From positions 2,585,151 through 2,649,150 of the forward strand of contig CAJINV010000007.1 in NCBI GenBank assembly GCA_905178155.1: 64,000 nt of DNA, given 5' to 3'. Origin of the DNA: Amoebophrya sp. A120. Taxonomy: Eukaryota > Sar > Dinophyceae > Syndiniales > Amoebophryaceae. Within the stretch, counting starts at the first letter, position 1; every line of letters begins with the position of its first letter. Below, in pieces: positions 45,201 to 56,861 of this stretch. Under the pieces are notes generated by a model. The model was not told the DNA's origin. It saw only the letters and a list, made by a program, of their open reading frames with translations, and searched no databases. The position numbers and the translations under genes are program-made.

Positions 45201-47742
45201 TGGCAGGTGGGCGGCGCGGACGCGCGTAGCCGGATCTGGTCCTGGCGCATTTGGTCTTCGGTCATGGGAGCGTCTTTGTCCAAATCCTCGAGCACAGCGC
45301 CAAGATTAGCTAAATCTTCGTTGTTAGGCACGGCAGCCGGAGCGTCTTCCAGGATGGTGCCGGAGTTGATGGCCTAGTGTGGAAAATTGCACTTCTCTTC
45401 GGAGCGTCAAAATATTCCCATTCAGCTGTTCAATATGATGCACACGATCATCAACGAGCATGCCACAGCAAGTCCAATTCGCACACTACGCCGCAGTGGA
45501 AACTAGTACAGTTACAAATACAAATACTCCTTACCTCCTCAGCCGCGTCTTGCTGTTCTCCCTCTTCAGAGCCCTTACTCGTGGTTTTCCGAATGAAAGA
45601 TGTTTGCATTTCCGTCGTCCGCCCCGTCTTCAGCGCCCGTCCGGTGGCCTGCGAGCCTCGGGTTGATCCACCACGGATGTCGATCGAACTGCGCGCGGAA
45701 CGATGGGAAAGGGTACCTGCAGGAGTAGCGGGTAGGTTCGAGCGTGAGACGCAGCCGGCGAAATTTCCAATGTTCATACCGAACAAAGGTTCATGTTGCA
45801 AGGTAGGTCCATGTTAAGCGACATAGACCTGAATATAGTAAATCTACCAAGCTGCAATAGTACCTGGCAGTATATCCTGCACAGTGCTGGCCTCGTTTTT
45901 CATCTTCATCTGCATCAATTCTCCTTCCAAATCCGCAATCCGCTGCTTCAGCTGGACCAGTTCCAGTTTCAGCTCCGCGTTTTCCTTCAAAAGTGTCAGA
46001 TTTTCCTCATCCTGCTGCTGAATTTGCGATCGCATCTCGTTCGCCTCGTTCTCCAGGTGCATCATGTCCTCCGGAGTGAGCGGCGGCACGACGGCGGTGC
46101 CATTTTCGGTAGTCAAAACCAGGTTGGAATTCAGGACAACACCTTCATGAATTTTCGTGGTCAAGGAATGGCTCAGAGTCAGACATACCCGATGCTATTA
46201 CATGAAGCACACCGAATCAAACTCATCATGCCCAAGTTTCAAAAAAAATCAGCTCGTCCACCGCCTTGCTCCAATCCCCAGCATTTTGTATGAATACCTT
46301 CCCCGTTCAGTTTCTCTCTGCAGTATTGCAGGTATTTGAGCCGGCCGCGCAACTCCGCAACCCGGGCCACCTGGTTTGCGTATTTCTGTTCGGTGCGTTC
46401 GTGTTTGTGCACCAATTCCTCCATTTGTCGTTCGAATTTCTGCTCGATTTTCTGCTTGATAGGAATTTTCGCTTCCCGGGTCCGTTCCAGCACTTCCAAG
46501 TCATGCCGCACCTTCAACGCGTGCGCGTCTTGGCGACGGACCTGAAAAAGTTGATGTCATGTGCTTTATTTTGCAGCAAGAATGTTCTACTTCTGCAAGT
46601 GCCATGCACTGTTCTGTTTCGAGCACGTCGATTTCGGCGAAGTACGCTGCTCTCGTCATCTTCATCATTCATCGATACCTCCTTGCTCGTCGCATTAATC
46701 TCCCGATCCAGTTCCCTCTGCGCGCGGTTCAGACTCCGGCCCCGTTCCTGTTCCTGGAGTTGCAGGTCCCGAATCTGCGCTATGGGATTCTCAAATGTTA
46801 CATTCTCAACTTTTACAAACATGATTTGTCATGCAAATTTGCCACCAAGCTCGCCACCATTAAGGTGCTTCGCATGACAAATCTCCGAAGTGGCTAAATA
46901 GCATGTAAATCTGTGCCAAATCTGTAATGCAAGAGGCGCAAGATTCCCCCATTCATTTTTGCCGTTCTTGCATTACAAATTCATGTAACAGTTGAGAATG
47001 TAACATTTGAGAACGCCATATGCGCTTGGTGCGAGGCCTCGTTGAGCCTACGTTCCTTCTCCAGCATCAGTAAGTGGTTTACGAGCTCATCCGGCACCAA
47101 CGCCCGCACGTTGCGGGGCGTGCCACTGCCGGACCGGGGCGTTTTGTTGTTGGTCATGCCGCGCGACCGGGTCGTGCCGCTTCCTGGTTGTTGGTTCAAT
47201 ATCCGCGTATTCGGGTGGTCGTAGTTTTCCTTCGGTGCGGCCATCGTGTGTGGCGTGGGTGAAACAGAGGCTGGAAGGCTGTATATCGATTTGAACGCTT
47301 TCGGCAACTTTTTGGAATGCTTCTGGCGACTTTTTGCGGACACCATCCTAGTGATGGAGTTCCAGGGGAGTTTACGCCAACAGATTGATCATGATACACA
47401 AATGAAAGCTCAACGTGATCATCATCTCCATCTTCAACATCATCCATCTTTGGGAATTCTTTACTTAGTTTCGCCGCTGCCCCGGCCGGAGAGCAAGCAG
47501 TTGGTCTGGAAGGGGTCTGTGGGTGTTGGGGCCGCCGTACTGCAGTTGGAAGCCGGATTGAATTTGTTCATCCCTGGCTGGTGCTGCCCTCGCGCGGAAT
47601 GCATTTTATTTCCTCCTGACGAGGTCTTTTTGTTTTTCCTTTCGTTTTGCGAAGATGACTGCATCTTCGCGGGCTTGGGTGGGGTCCGGGCGAAATGCAT
47701 CTCCCCCGCCGCGGACACCTGACCCGCGACGGCCCGAATCAT
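42278..47742 (-). CDS. Long coiled-coil protein with disordered proline-rich C-terminal half, unknown function
   Basis: Ten exons join in phase to about 1346 residues: 47465-47742, 47021-47347, 46679-46775, 46298-46541, 45864-46142, 45535-45779, 44389-45373, 43857-44206, 43477-43735 and 42278-43254. The N-terminal 100 or so residues are disordered. Two coiled-coil stretches follow, one rich in heptads (LMLEKERRLNEASHQ through HERTEQKYANQVARVAELRGR) and one with NLTLLKENAELKLELVQLKQR. After a GNFAGCVSRSNLPATPAG segment come long Lys/Ser/Ala-rich and Pro/Gln-rich parts. Near the end QCGEHHACDRFRQVVHNVTAKALREYR looks ordered. Such a layout suits a cytoskeletal or centrosomal scaffold, but no family is recognised. 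Intron 2 is an introner. The 84-nt intron between exons 5 and 6 ends in CG rather than AG in the only phase-keeping solution. Confidence 0.65.
46781..47020. mobile_element. Introner D in the coiled-coil gene
   Basis: This 240-bp element has inverted ends TATGG(G/C)(A/G)TTCTCAAATG followed by TTACATTCTCAACT. The 5-bp duplication TGCGC flanks it (46776-46780 and 47021-47025). Its ends differ from the other introners, so it is a separate family with the same TAT start and duplication size. Exact removal on the gene strand gives CG-AG ends. A GT-AG alternative (GTTACA donor inside the repeat, CGCAG acceptor downstream) keeps phase and would change a few residues. GCATGACAAA words occur inside. 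Confidence 0.88.
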
Positions 47743-48489
47743 TCTGATCAAAACTGGTACCCGCCTTCACCTTCTTTCGTGCTGCGGAGGTGTCTTTGTT
47801 CCAAGACGTTGCTAATTTAAGTTAATTGTTGTAGTTTCTTGGATTATAATCCAACACGACCACATCACAGATTCACATTGATTGCACCAGGTTGATGTTG
47901 TGAGGCCTTTTCTATGCCTCGTTTGGTACACTTCTCAACAACAAGTGCACGACCTTGTTCCGGAAGATGATCAAGAGAACCAAACCAAGAACGAAAACCA
48001 AGACGACAGACACGCAATGGGATCAATAACTTAAGCACGTTTTCGCAGATGAAACGTACATCAGCTGCAAGAAGTAGAACAAAGGCGGCTTTTGTTGCGA
48101 AACAGAGAGCAAAAAGTGGTGCCGCGCTTTCGCGCGTGATGTTGTCTTGTCTGCCGAAAGCAACAGAGAACACCTTTCTTTAGCCATGTTCTGCAATCAA
48201 CATCGCTAGGACGATGAGGAGAACTCAATCATCCACCCAACTTCTATCTGAAGAAGTGTAGAAAACTCGTTACTTCTCTGCGCAAATGCCCTAATAAAGG
48301 CCGACAGTGACAGATAACTTTTCATCCAACTGCTCCTCATGGGGCTGTTGGGCCTGCGACGTGTTTGCTTTTCAGATGTTGAGCACTCCAAACACAACAG
48401 TACTAGTACTGAAAGAAAAACCACTTGCGTGCAGGTATTTCATGTTCTTGAGTACATGTTCACGAAAAATGGGATCGCTGTCCTCTTCA
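47743..48489. other. Spacer between the coiled-coil and cytochrome b5 genes
   Basis: About 0.75 kb without a supported gene. Minus-strand frames at 47865-48173 and 48206-48424 show no family resemblance. Confidence 0.45.
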
Positions 48490-49047
48490 TCATGCTTTCC
48501 CGACTATAAACACGCTCCCTGAGTACGGTTGACTGCGAGTATCGTTTCCCGAAAACCTGACTTCCGTTGGCACCTTGTTGTTTTCTTCGCCACAACTGCC
48601 TCCCCCCGCGCGCTTGCATTCGCTTTCGAATTCTGCCACCGCTTTTCGCATGGTGTTTGTTGTACTGCCAAAGTGTGAATTGAAATCCGGGGACGCGTCG
48701 GGGATTTTACCAGGTCCGGCCTTGCGAAAAAGGTTTGCAATTTTCTGCCTGCCGCCCGGGTGCCGGTCGATAAAGCCGGTCACGTCCACAAGGTACCCGT
48801 TCAGACGGACGATGACGGGGGATGTGGTCGATGCCATGCGATTACGAGTATGGTCGTGCGTTTCTAAGTGCGTACCCTTAAACTTCTACCCGTGGCCACA
48901 CAAATGAGCATGTGTTACATACTCTACTGACAGAATCTTCAGCAAATATGTAGCCGTAATTTACCTATTCCTATTTTTTCTTCTAGAAAATTCAAATTGT
49001 ACTCGACACAAGTACTTACTGAGCATGATTTCTGAGTCTGACTTCAT
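48490..49047 (-). CDS. Small cytochrome b5-domain haem protein
   Basis: Two exons, 49020-49047 (donor GTAAGT) and 48490-48863 (acceptor TTAG), join in phase to 133 residues. The joined start, SDSEI then LKTHDHT, followed by VIVRLNGYLVDVTGFIDRHPGG, matches the cytochrome b5 pattern, with His in HPGG as the first haem ligand. A His in DFNSHFGS is a candidate second ligand. Such proteins pass electrons to desaturases, hydroxylases and related enzymes. No membrane anchor follows the domain; the tail is polar, so it is probably soluble. The start could be further upstream, since the frame stays open to about 49224. Confidence 0.75.
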
Positions 49048-49667
49048 TTTCGACTTCGCTGAAAATAACAAGATAAAGGGGTGACGGAACTTCTCAAGTT
49101 TGCGTTTCGGTCGGACGAACTCAACTTCTAGTGCGAAAAATCGTGCCACGAGACCCTGCGGCATTTCCCGCGGACCGGGATTTCTCAAATCTATCAGTGA
49201 GGACGTTTTTGATCCCATTTGCATGCGCGGGCACTAAAAAACATCACATGGAAGCAGAAAAAGTCATATCCGTCGAACACTCACTGCTGAACATTTTTGA
49301 CATCAAACACGCACAGCTGTAGCGCGGGTGCAGGGGTATGATGTACGTCTCCACCTAGACCTACATCCACCACGACCAAGTACTTACTCGAGAAAAAAGA
49401 TGCGCCAGTAGCCTAGTATGCGTTAAAGGTTCAATTTGTTTAATTGCTTCACATCGAGCGAGTCATGTTGAGAAGGAGCTTGTCCGTGCGTTTGAGTCAT
49501 CCTCGTCTTTCTCATATGATCAAGTTGCAGAAGAGGACATGAGCACCATCATGCGTTTATTTTCTGCAGCAATCTTCCTCCCGTTCCAGAAGTACCTAAA
49601 CAATTAAACGAGTGGACGATCTTTCATTGCACCATGTTGATCATCTTGAGAAACCTTACTTCTCTCC
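49048..49667. other. Spacer between cytochrome b5 and the TraB-domain gene
   Basis: About 0.6 kb. The first part may be coding if the cytochrome b5 gene starts upstream of 49047. Otherwise nothing is supported. Confidence 0.4.
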
Positions 49668-52600
49668 TCAACTTGCCCTCGGACTGTTTACCAGCCGATA
49701 GTAATCCGCGGTCGATGAGCCCCCTCCACCTGCAGTTCCGGAGCGTGTCGAGATTGTGGTCACATCTTCAGGCCCACCACCTCCAAAGATCCTCGTGCTC
49801 GTTGCGCTAAACACCGGTCCCAAGGATGGTCTCTCTAGAACTTGCTGTGAATGTGATTCCGACGCCGCTGCGTTCATTACACCAGAACCAGTCAACGTCA
49901 CCGCATGTGGTCTCCTGTTCGACGCCATTCCCCTTCCTCCCCCCTGCTTCGCCACGGCTTTGCGGAACGACTTTTCGCTCTGGAAGAGGTCGATCATACC
50001 CGGGCCGTGTGCCGCGCCCACACAGACCAACACCAATCTGCGCTTCGGCGCGGCGTTCAACCCGATCTCCAGATCTGTCACCGCTTCCGGCGCCCCGTCG
50101 GTGGTACTGGACGCGGATTCCTCGTCGGAAATCGTAGTGGGTGCGAACCTTGTTTCTTCCAAGTAGCGCAGCACGTTGTAGCACATGAACTGGTTGCGCT
50201 GCGTCAGCATAATGTGCACGTACGACGGGATCACGAGAAAGAGAAACAGCGTCACCATCACGTCCGCGGACAGCAGCGTGTTGAAAAAATTCTGGAGCGG
50301 TCCCTCCTCGGCGGAATCGCTCAGTGACGGCGCCGACGTTGTCTGGTCTGGTAGTTCTCCATTGGGAGAACCCGTTGACATCGCAGCTTTTCTTGTCTTC
50401 GCAGATGATGAACCACTGTCGCTCATTAGCGACAGCAAGACGTAGTTGTAAATCGCGAAGGCCAAGATTGAAATCACCCAGGACACAAACTGGCAGGCGA
50501 CCACCAGCGCGAGACACGCGAGCAAGGGTGCGCGGCCCAACGTCGTCAACAGCAGACCATACATGTCAACGGAATACGTGGGGTACAGGCAGTACTGGAA
50601 CAGCCACCGCGGCACCGCGAGCCAGAAGAGCAGCGCGTAAAACACGTTCTGGAGGGGGGCTTTTAGGAACCTCGTGATAAAATTCGTCCCCAGCACCTCG
50701 TCGGAACTGTCGACGAGGAGCAGCGGTCGTTTCAGCAGTTCCGCCACCCGGCCCGCGTTGAGGAATTCCTGGCCGGCCCGGATCCCGAACAAGTCCGCGA
50801 CGAAGTACAGCACCGACGCGGGCCACAGCGCGATAGCGAAGGCGAGCTGCCGCTTACGGTTCTCCTTCGCGCGCTGCTGGCGTTTTTGCTTCTCCTTCTG
50901 GTACTGCTTGATATTGACGACGTCCCAGGAGGTCTTGGGTAGCGTGCCGGACGTAGTTGTTTCTGGTTTCAAATTGACCATTTTCACCGCGGATAAGTCA
51001 AACTTAGTATTGTTCGCGATTTGGAGGAGAAGTTGGGAGTCCGGGAGCGAAAAGCACGGGATTTCGGGATTCTCCGTGCGCCAAGCGGTGGATTTGCAAA
51101 AAAGCAAGTCGTGGACCACGTCGCTGCGCTTTCTCGGTAAGGGCTTGGGAAAACTCGCAAAGACGAAGTCTGTGTCGAGGTTTGGCTGAGCAGGTCGATT
51201 TTGGCTCTGTGGTCCTGGTTCTGCTGTTGATAGTGTAGTCCCATGATCTACTTTCGCTTTTGGTATGGGTGAGAAGTCTAGCACCTTGTTTCTCTTTTGC
51301 TGCTCCAAACTGTTACACCCGGAGTCTGTGTCTTCTTCACACTGTAAGAGCAATACGCCCTTCGCCCCGGCGCTCTCCAGAGAGTGTACCACAAGTCTCG
51401 GATGGAGCTTGGAACCGGGGAAGGCGACGACAAAACTGTTGGCAAGGGTGGTCAAGACGCGCGCGGTTCTTTCGACTGGGCGGTCGAAATAGGAGACGGA
51501 GGAGGCGTAGGCTGTTTTGGATTCAAATTTTACATGAAGAGCACAACAAATTTTTTGTCACTGTACATCACAGTAGGTGGAAACAAATGCATCTCTTCAT
51601 CAAGCCGATGTAATACATCGAAGCATAACTACAACTACATCAACTGGGGAAAGATCATCATTCTTCTATACTGCTCCGATAGAATGGCATGTTCCTCTGC
51701 CCCTCATCCGCTCCCCATTGCTGCAGGGCCTGCTCCAATTCCGGTGGCCAAAACGTCAGCTTCGCAGGTTTCGTGTCAAACGCAGTCTCTTTTGGCAAGA
51801 GCAAATTCCACTCCGCAACAGGGAGGTTCATGACGAATCGCCTCGCGGTGCCGGAACCATCCTCCAACTGCTCAAACTGAACTCTATCGGTCAGGAGCTG
51901 GTGGTTTTGCGCGTGTTCTTGAGAGGCAGCAGCACCAGTAGATCCTGCTGATGAGGTGTAGAAGTCCTTCGGTGCAGCTGCTACGGAAGTTTGCATGGGT
52001 GCAGCAGCAGCTGCTGGCAGCGCTGCAGAAGTTGTCGAATTTGCATTCAGTTTCAGCTCTCTCTTCTCGACCACATCCTGCATGTCCGCTTGGGTTGACA
52101 ACCCGAGATACCGCTTCACGTCTAACTCGACCGCTATGATGTCCGGTTGTAGCTGCTCAATGACGTCCAACACGTCCAAGGCGCTCACCGCTAGGCCGTG
52201 GTTGCTACCGAAAATCACCAAGTCCGCTTCGCCGTCCGCGACCCGCATCGGGGCCGAAGCGCCGTAGGGCCAAGCGAACGAATTGCTCGAAGTTCTTGTC
52301 GCAACATTTTGCCGATTTTGCTGTTCTTGTTCCACCAGAGCGAGGTTTGTGTCTGTCAGCAGCGTCCTTGTTGCGGCCGATTCCAGCTGGCTCGGCGACT
52401 CATCGCGCCAATTTGGCGGCTTGTGGTCCGGCGACTTCTCTAATTGTTGTATCGGTGTCGTGAGTTGCGGCTTTAATTTTTTCTCGTCGCTCATGCTAGA
52501 GTGTTGGAGCAATACGTTGCTCGCGGCTTCAACTCTCGTCCCCGGAGCTCCTCCTGTATTACTACCTCGTTGTGGTCCTCCTGTTTGTAACGGTGCTGTT

Positions 52601-54395
52601 GTACTAGTAGTCGCATTTTCATCACCATTTCCGCCAAACACCCTCCGCCATATCCAGCCGAACATTCCGCATCCAGACACCAAGTACCACGCCACGTCGC
52701 AGAGCGATGGCGAGCTCGTGATAAAACTGTACTTCGACTGTTGTGTCTTGCTTCTCCTCTCCTCAATCACCGAAGCGGAAAATTGCTTCTCCAATCTCTT
52801 CGCGACCGACGTGGTACCACTACCGCTGGCGCCACTAAATGATAAGCTGCTGGCCGTGCGGAAGGACCGGAGCTTTTCCAATTTCGAGGAAACCCGCAGC
52901 CGCACGAAAAACCGCCACAGGATGATGGAAGCAAGAAAAAGAGGCCACCAGTAGTCATTGTCGCTGATCAGGCATTCCGGAACTAGGATTTCTTGGCTCG
53001 ACGGTGGATGGTCTTTTGTTGATGTTTCGTCGAGCTGTCTTTGATGTTCCGGCGCTGTTTCTTCAGCGGCCAATGTTATATTATCATCATCTGACACCGC
53101 CCGCTCTGCAGCCGTTGGAACATCAAGTTCTGCACCTTCACCCATCGGCTTGGTCGCTTGTTTCGCAACCTCCTCCGGCTCACCTAGTAGCTGCTTCGGC
53201 AAGTAGCTAGATAGCTCCACGGCTCGCCACGCTGCAGCGCGGATCGGCTGCCGCGAGCTCCATTTCACTGAAGATTTTGTACTTGTGGATCGGATTCCAA
53301 AAAGATATTCTATTTCTTTTGCTGCATCAGGGGCGGCGCTGCGAGTAGACTGCTCAAGCAAAATCCTGCGAGACGCAGAACTGGCACCTCCAGGTGCAGG
53401 ACTTGCAGTAGGAGGTCCAATGGCGGAAGAGCCTCCTGGTTGTGCAGAGTATGACTCTACTAATTCACGTTGTTTTTTCTCGTCCAGCAAATTTCCCTTT
53501 TCCTTCGCCAGTTCTTCCTGCAGATCTGCGTTGTTCCACACCGCAATAGACAGTGGCAAACCCAAAATCGGCAACCCACAGTACACCTGGTAAAACTGCA
53601 CACCTACTGTTTTAGGGAAGACGATCATATCAAAAGTAAAAATGTCTGGGTCTGGAAACTTGTGATGCTGGGTGGCGTGTCATGACGAGGCTACAAATGC
53701 TGGCTCAGCATGACAAGTTTCTGAGCTCCTAGGTGTTGCCTATTCTGCATGACAAACTGCGGCTCTGCAGCACAGAAAGAGAAAAACGGAGCTCTTGTCT
53801 ACCGTGCATGACAGATTTAGGAGTCATGCCAGGCAAGCATGACAAACATGAATTCTTCCAGACCCAGACATTTTTACAGTTGATAGATCAAAGACGCCAG
53901 CAATCCGATGATGAGCAGATCCAGAATGATCAGTTTCTTTCCGCGCAAAAACAACAACTTCTTCGCGTCCATCTCTTTCCCGGCAAAGGTCTGCGTCGCG
54001 TCCACATGCCGCTGGTCGTAAAGCGAAAAGGACCCATCCGACCTACGGACTGGCCTCAGAAGATGCATCGGGGATGGAGCTTGCTGGTTGTGGTTCTTTG
54101 TCTTTGATGAAGCGGACGTGATAATCAATGCGTTTCCTCCGCCAATAATACGAGAAGATGACTCTTGCCCTTGCAGCGACGACGTTTTGTTCAGCATGGT
54201 GAAGGTGATTGGATTCATACTGAAAGATTTTGATATTTTCCTCGTCGGTGGAATAGAAGTATCACTAGCGCTATCTTCTTTCACGGGCGAGTTTGTGCGT
54301 GATGAAAAGTTAGAGTTAGCTGCGTTCTGTCCTCGGTCTGCAGCGGGCGTAAGCAGCGGGACCTCCGCATCCGCCCAGCTGCGACTGCGAAACAT
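49668..54395 (-). CDS. TraB/TRABD-family membrane protein, very long
   Basis: Three exons, 53886-54395, 51672-53622 and 49668-51511, join in phase to 1434 residues from the ATG at 54395. The first exon ends in a hydrophobic helix (LIILDLLIIGLLASLI) that continues into exon 2. The TraB core appears twice as its ends: ADLVIFGSNHGLAVSALDVL with PDIIAVELDVKRY in exon 2, and RLVLVCVGAAHGPGMIDLF late in exon 3, matching the conserved G-x-x-H and E-L motifs. Between them are several membrane segments (ALWPASVLYFVADLFGI, YALLFWLAVPRWLFQYCLY, LLACLALVVACQFVSWVISILAFAIYNYVLL, VTLFLFLVIPSYVHIML). TraB proteins include the Wnt-processing TIKI proteases and mitochondrial-shape regulators; the eukaryotic TRABD role is poorly known. 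Large Ser/Gln-rich inserts make it far longer than usual family members. Intron 1 is an introner. Confidence 0.75.
53628..53885. mobile_element. Introner E in the TraB-domain gene
   Basis: This 258-bp element belongs to the family of B and C: inverted ends TATCAA(A/C)(A/T)GTAAAAATG followed by TCTGGGTCTGGAA. The flanking 5-bp duplication is GATCA (53623-53627 and 53886-53890). Exact removal restores an uninterrupted membrane helix (LASLI then VFPKT), but no GT-AG register is available at the ends. At least four CATGACAA words lie inside. Confidence 0.9.
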
Positions 54396-56861
54396 GAAAT
54401 GATAAATTAGTATTAGTTCACGATCGAAAATAGGAGGAGGAGTATTAGTTCACGATCGAAAATATTTGATGAATGGCGAACGTCGTTGCAGCAAAAAGTG
54501 TAATCTAGAATATCTATGTAGGAGTAGAACTAAAGGTGGTAGGACTTCTTTCTATTGCAAATACTGGGTTCTTGCTTGTTATGCGACTCTCGTGTACGAG
54601 TCTAGCTCTTCAGCTAACACTCGTCTAGAAGTTTGGTTACACTTACTACACAGAAAAAACGCCTATTGCAATTGCAGGTACACTTATGTGGATTCTCATG
54701 GTTTAGGTTTGTTAATGTAGTTCTCGTAGCATCGCTACAAAATCAATGGGTGCTGCAGGCACACGCGCAGCAGGTAGTCGTCGTAAAGGTAAACATCCTC
54801 GTTACTATTTACAAAAAATGCTTTAAGTATGGGCAGAGCAACATCGTGTGGGTTAGTGCTTCTTTTTGGGTAGAGGGGCTGTCATGCTTGTAAAGAACGC
54901 CAATTACACTTTTCAAGGAATCGCAGTTGCGCTTTCTTTGCGGTGTTCCTTCTTCTTCACAACAGGAACTGCCTTGTTTGTCATGCACGTTCCACACTAC
55001 ACGAACAGAGAAACAAACTATACGACCGACATATGTATTTATCGACTCCGCCTCAATATTCTCGCAATTCTACGTCTCATCCGCCTTTTCAAAAATCTTC
55101 TCGCTGCACCGAAAGCGCGCTTAACTAAGAACAAGCAAAAAAAAACCGACCTTCATCAACAAGCTGCACACGTCCTCCAGCTAAAGGTGTACCACGAGGG
55201 TTGCATGAACATCATACAACGCATGAGTGACTGAGCAGCTTCTGCTTCGCTCACGAGGGGCCGGTCCAATTCTGGGAAAGTTGTCTTTTTATTTATCCGT
55301 TTTGTTTCTTCATAAAAAACAGTTATTTGCAGGCTGCATTTGTCGTCATCATAGTCTCAACCTCAAGAATTTGTGCAGGAAAATGATACATTTCCAGTGA
55401 CATTAAAGAAACTGAAACTATACTGTCATTCGAACAAAGTCGCGGCATTAAATCAGCACGTTGGGTTCTTCTTTTCGCATTCCTTTTCTCCCCGAAACCA
55501 AATTTTGCAGGCCTGTATTCTCAAAGATCTTCGCATCTGCAAGAAATGCATCGCAAAGTGGTGACAAAAAGGTGTCACGTGAAACAAACTGAAACAAAGC
55601 AAGCTCATAAAAGTTCTTTTCATAAAAATCTGTAAATTTTGCAAGAAGGCGGCAACAAATAGAAACCGGTGGAATATTACAAAAAATCAAGAAGAAGGTG
55701 AGCATTTTGTATCTTCATTGCTCAGAGCTCTGTAAGACGCGCATCACTATCAGTAGTGGCTTGCTTACTCTATCGTAGCTGTCATTCGAAACAATCTTAT
55801 TTTTGGTGCTGTAAATATCTGTGCATCTTTATCCGTTCTTGTAATCGTTTCATCTGTGCGGCGTTTGTGCCACTACCTACTTTCCAGCTCATCTAAAAAT
55901 GGTCCTCAGCTGTGCAGAAGCCGCTGTGCAGGAGATCATTGCATAATTTCTAGCGCAAGTGCATTCGAAACGAGTAACATTTGAAACGGTTATCTTTTGC
56001 TGTATTCTTTACTGCGATAAGAAACTGAAAGTGAAATGTGTGAAATTGACATAAGCTCGAAAGAACTTGCCTGCTATGAGATGCATAGCAGTCGTAGGAT
56101 TGGGCATTATGAGTAATAGAAGTGTAGAAAGTTCCAAAGGAACTGCAGTGGGGTGATTGTAGTCAAAGTCATTACTGAAATTATCGTATAGGTTTATTAA
56201 AAAGTAAAGAGGTAGCTGCAACGGCATTGCAAACGAGTCGCTACATCGCTAGGTTTAGGATTTAGGAAATATTAACGTGAAATCTCATCTTCAATTCTTC
56301 TAGTTCTAAAAAAATGGGTCGGCAAAAATTTGCGTCTGCTTCTTCTGCCTATTCATCCGGGACTATGTTCTAACTTTGTTGTCGCGTAAGAACTCCTATT
56401 GAGTTCTTAGGGCGCAGCAGAATTGTCGTCAAAACCTAAATTTATATATTGTTGCTAGATCTTCTGCGTCCGACAACACCATTCGTCAAAGCGGAGGAGA
56501 AAATGAAAATTCAAAACGGTTCGTCAGTGTCTGATTTTTCTCTAGTTTTTTGTTGATTAGCTCACAAGCCCGATTTTTACTGGCTCTTAGTCTGAACGTA
56601 GTTACCCAGTCAATCAAAATCAAAAACGAATGCAGAATTGTAGCGGCAAAAATTTTCGAAGTTCTAGCGTTTTGATCTTGGATCGGGGAGAGTTTTTAGA
56701 CGAGGAAGTTCACGACGACCACCTTAAGTTCAGCTACATAATTTAGAATGTTTGTTTTTTACCTCAAAATTGTCGTCACAAATTTTGAATTCTTCTGGAA
56801 GTAGTTCAGCAACATCCTAAATAAAGTATTCGCGTCTCCTTACCAATAGAAACCGCTTCTC
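54396..56861. other. Gene-free stretch of about 2.5 kb
   Basis: The longest stretch without a gene in the right half. It is AT-leaning, with frames on both strands that are short and unlike any family (for example 54866-55234 on plus). No RNA gene, repeat or introner end sequence was recognised. Confidence 0.5.

Noticed and set aside
46616-46660. Extended reading of the exon ending at 46679 into DEDDESSVLRR
   Set aside because: The GTATCG donor at 46678 joins in phase to an exon that continues the coiled coil, so the extension is intron.
47196-47447. Minus-strand frame with a DDVEDGDDD start overlapping exon 2 of the coiled-coil gene
   Set aside because: It is out of phase with the exon 1 to exon 2 junction, which is canonical and keeps the frame.
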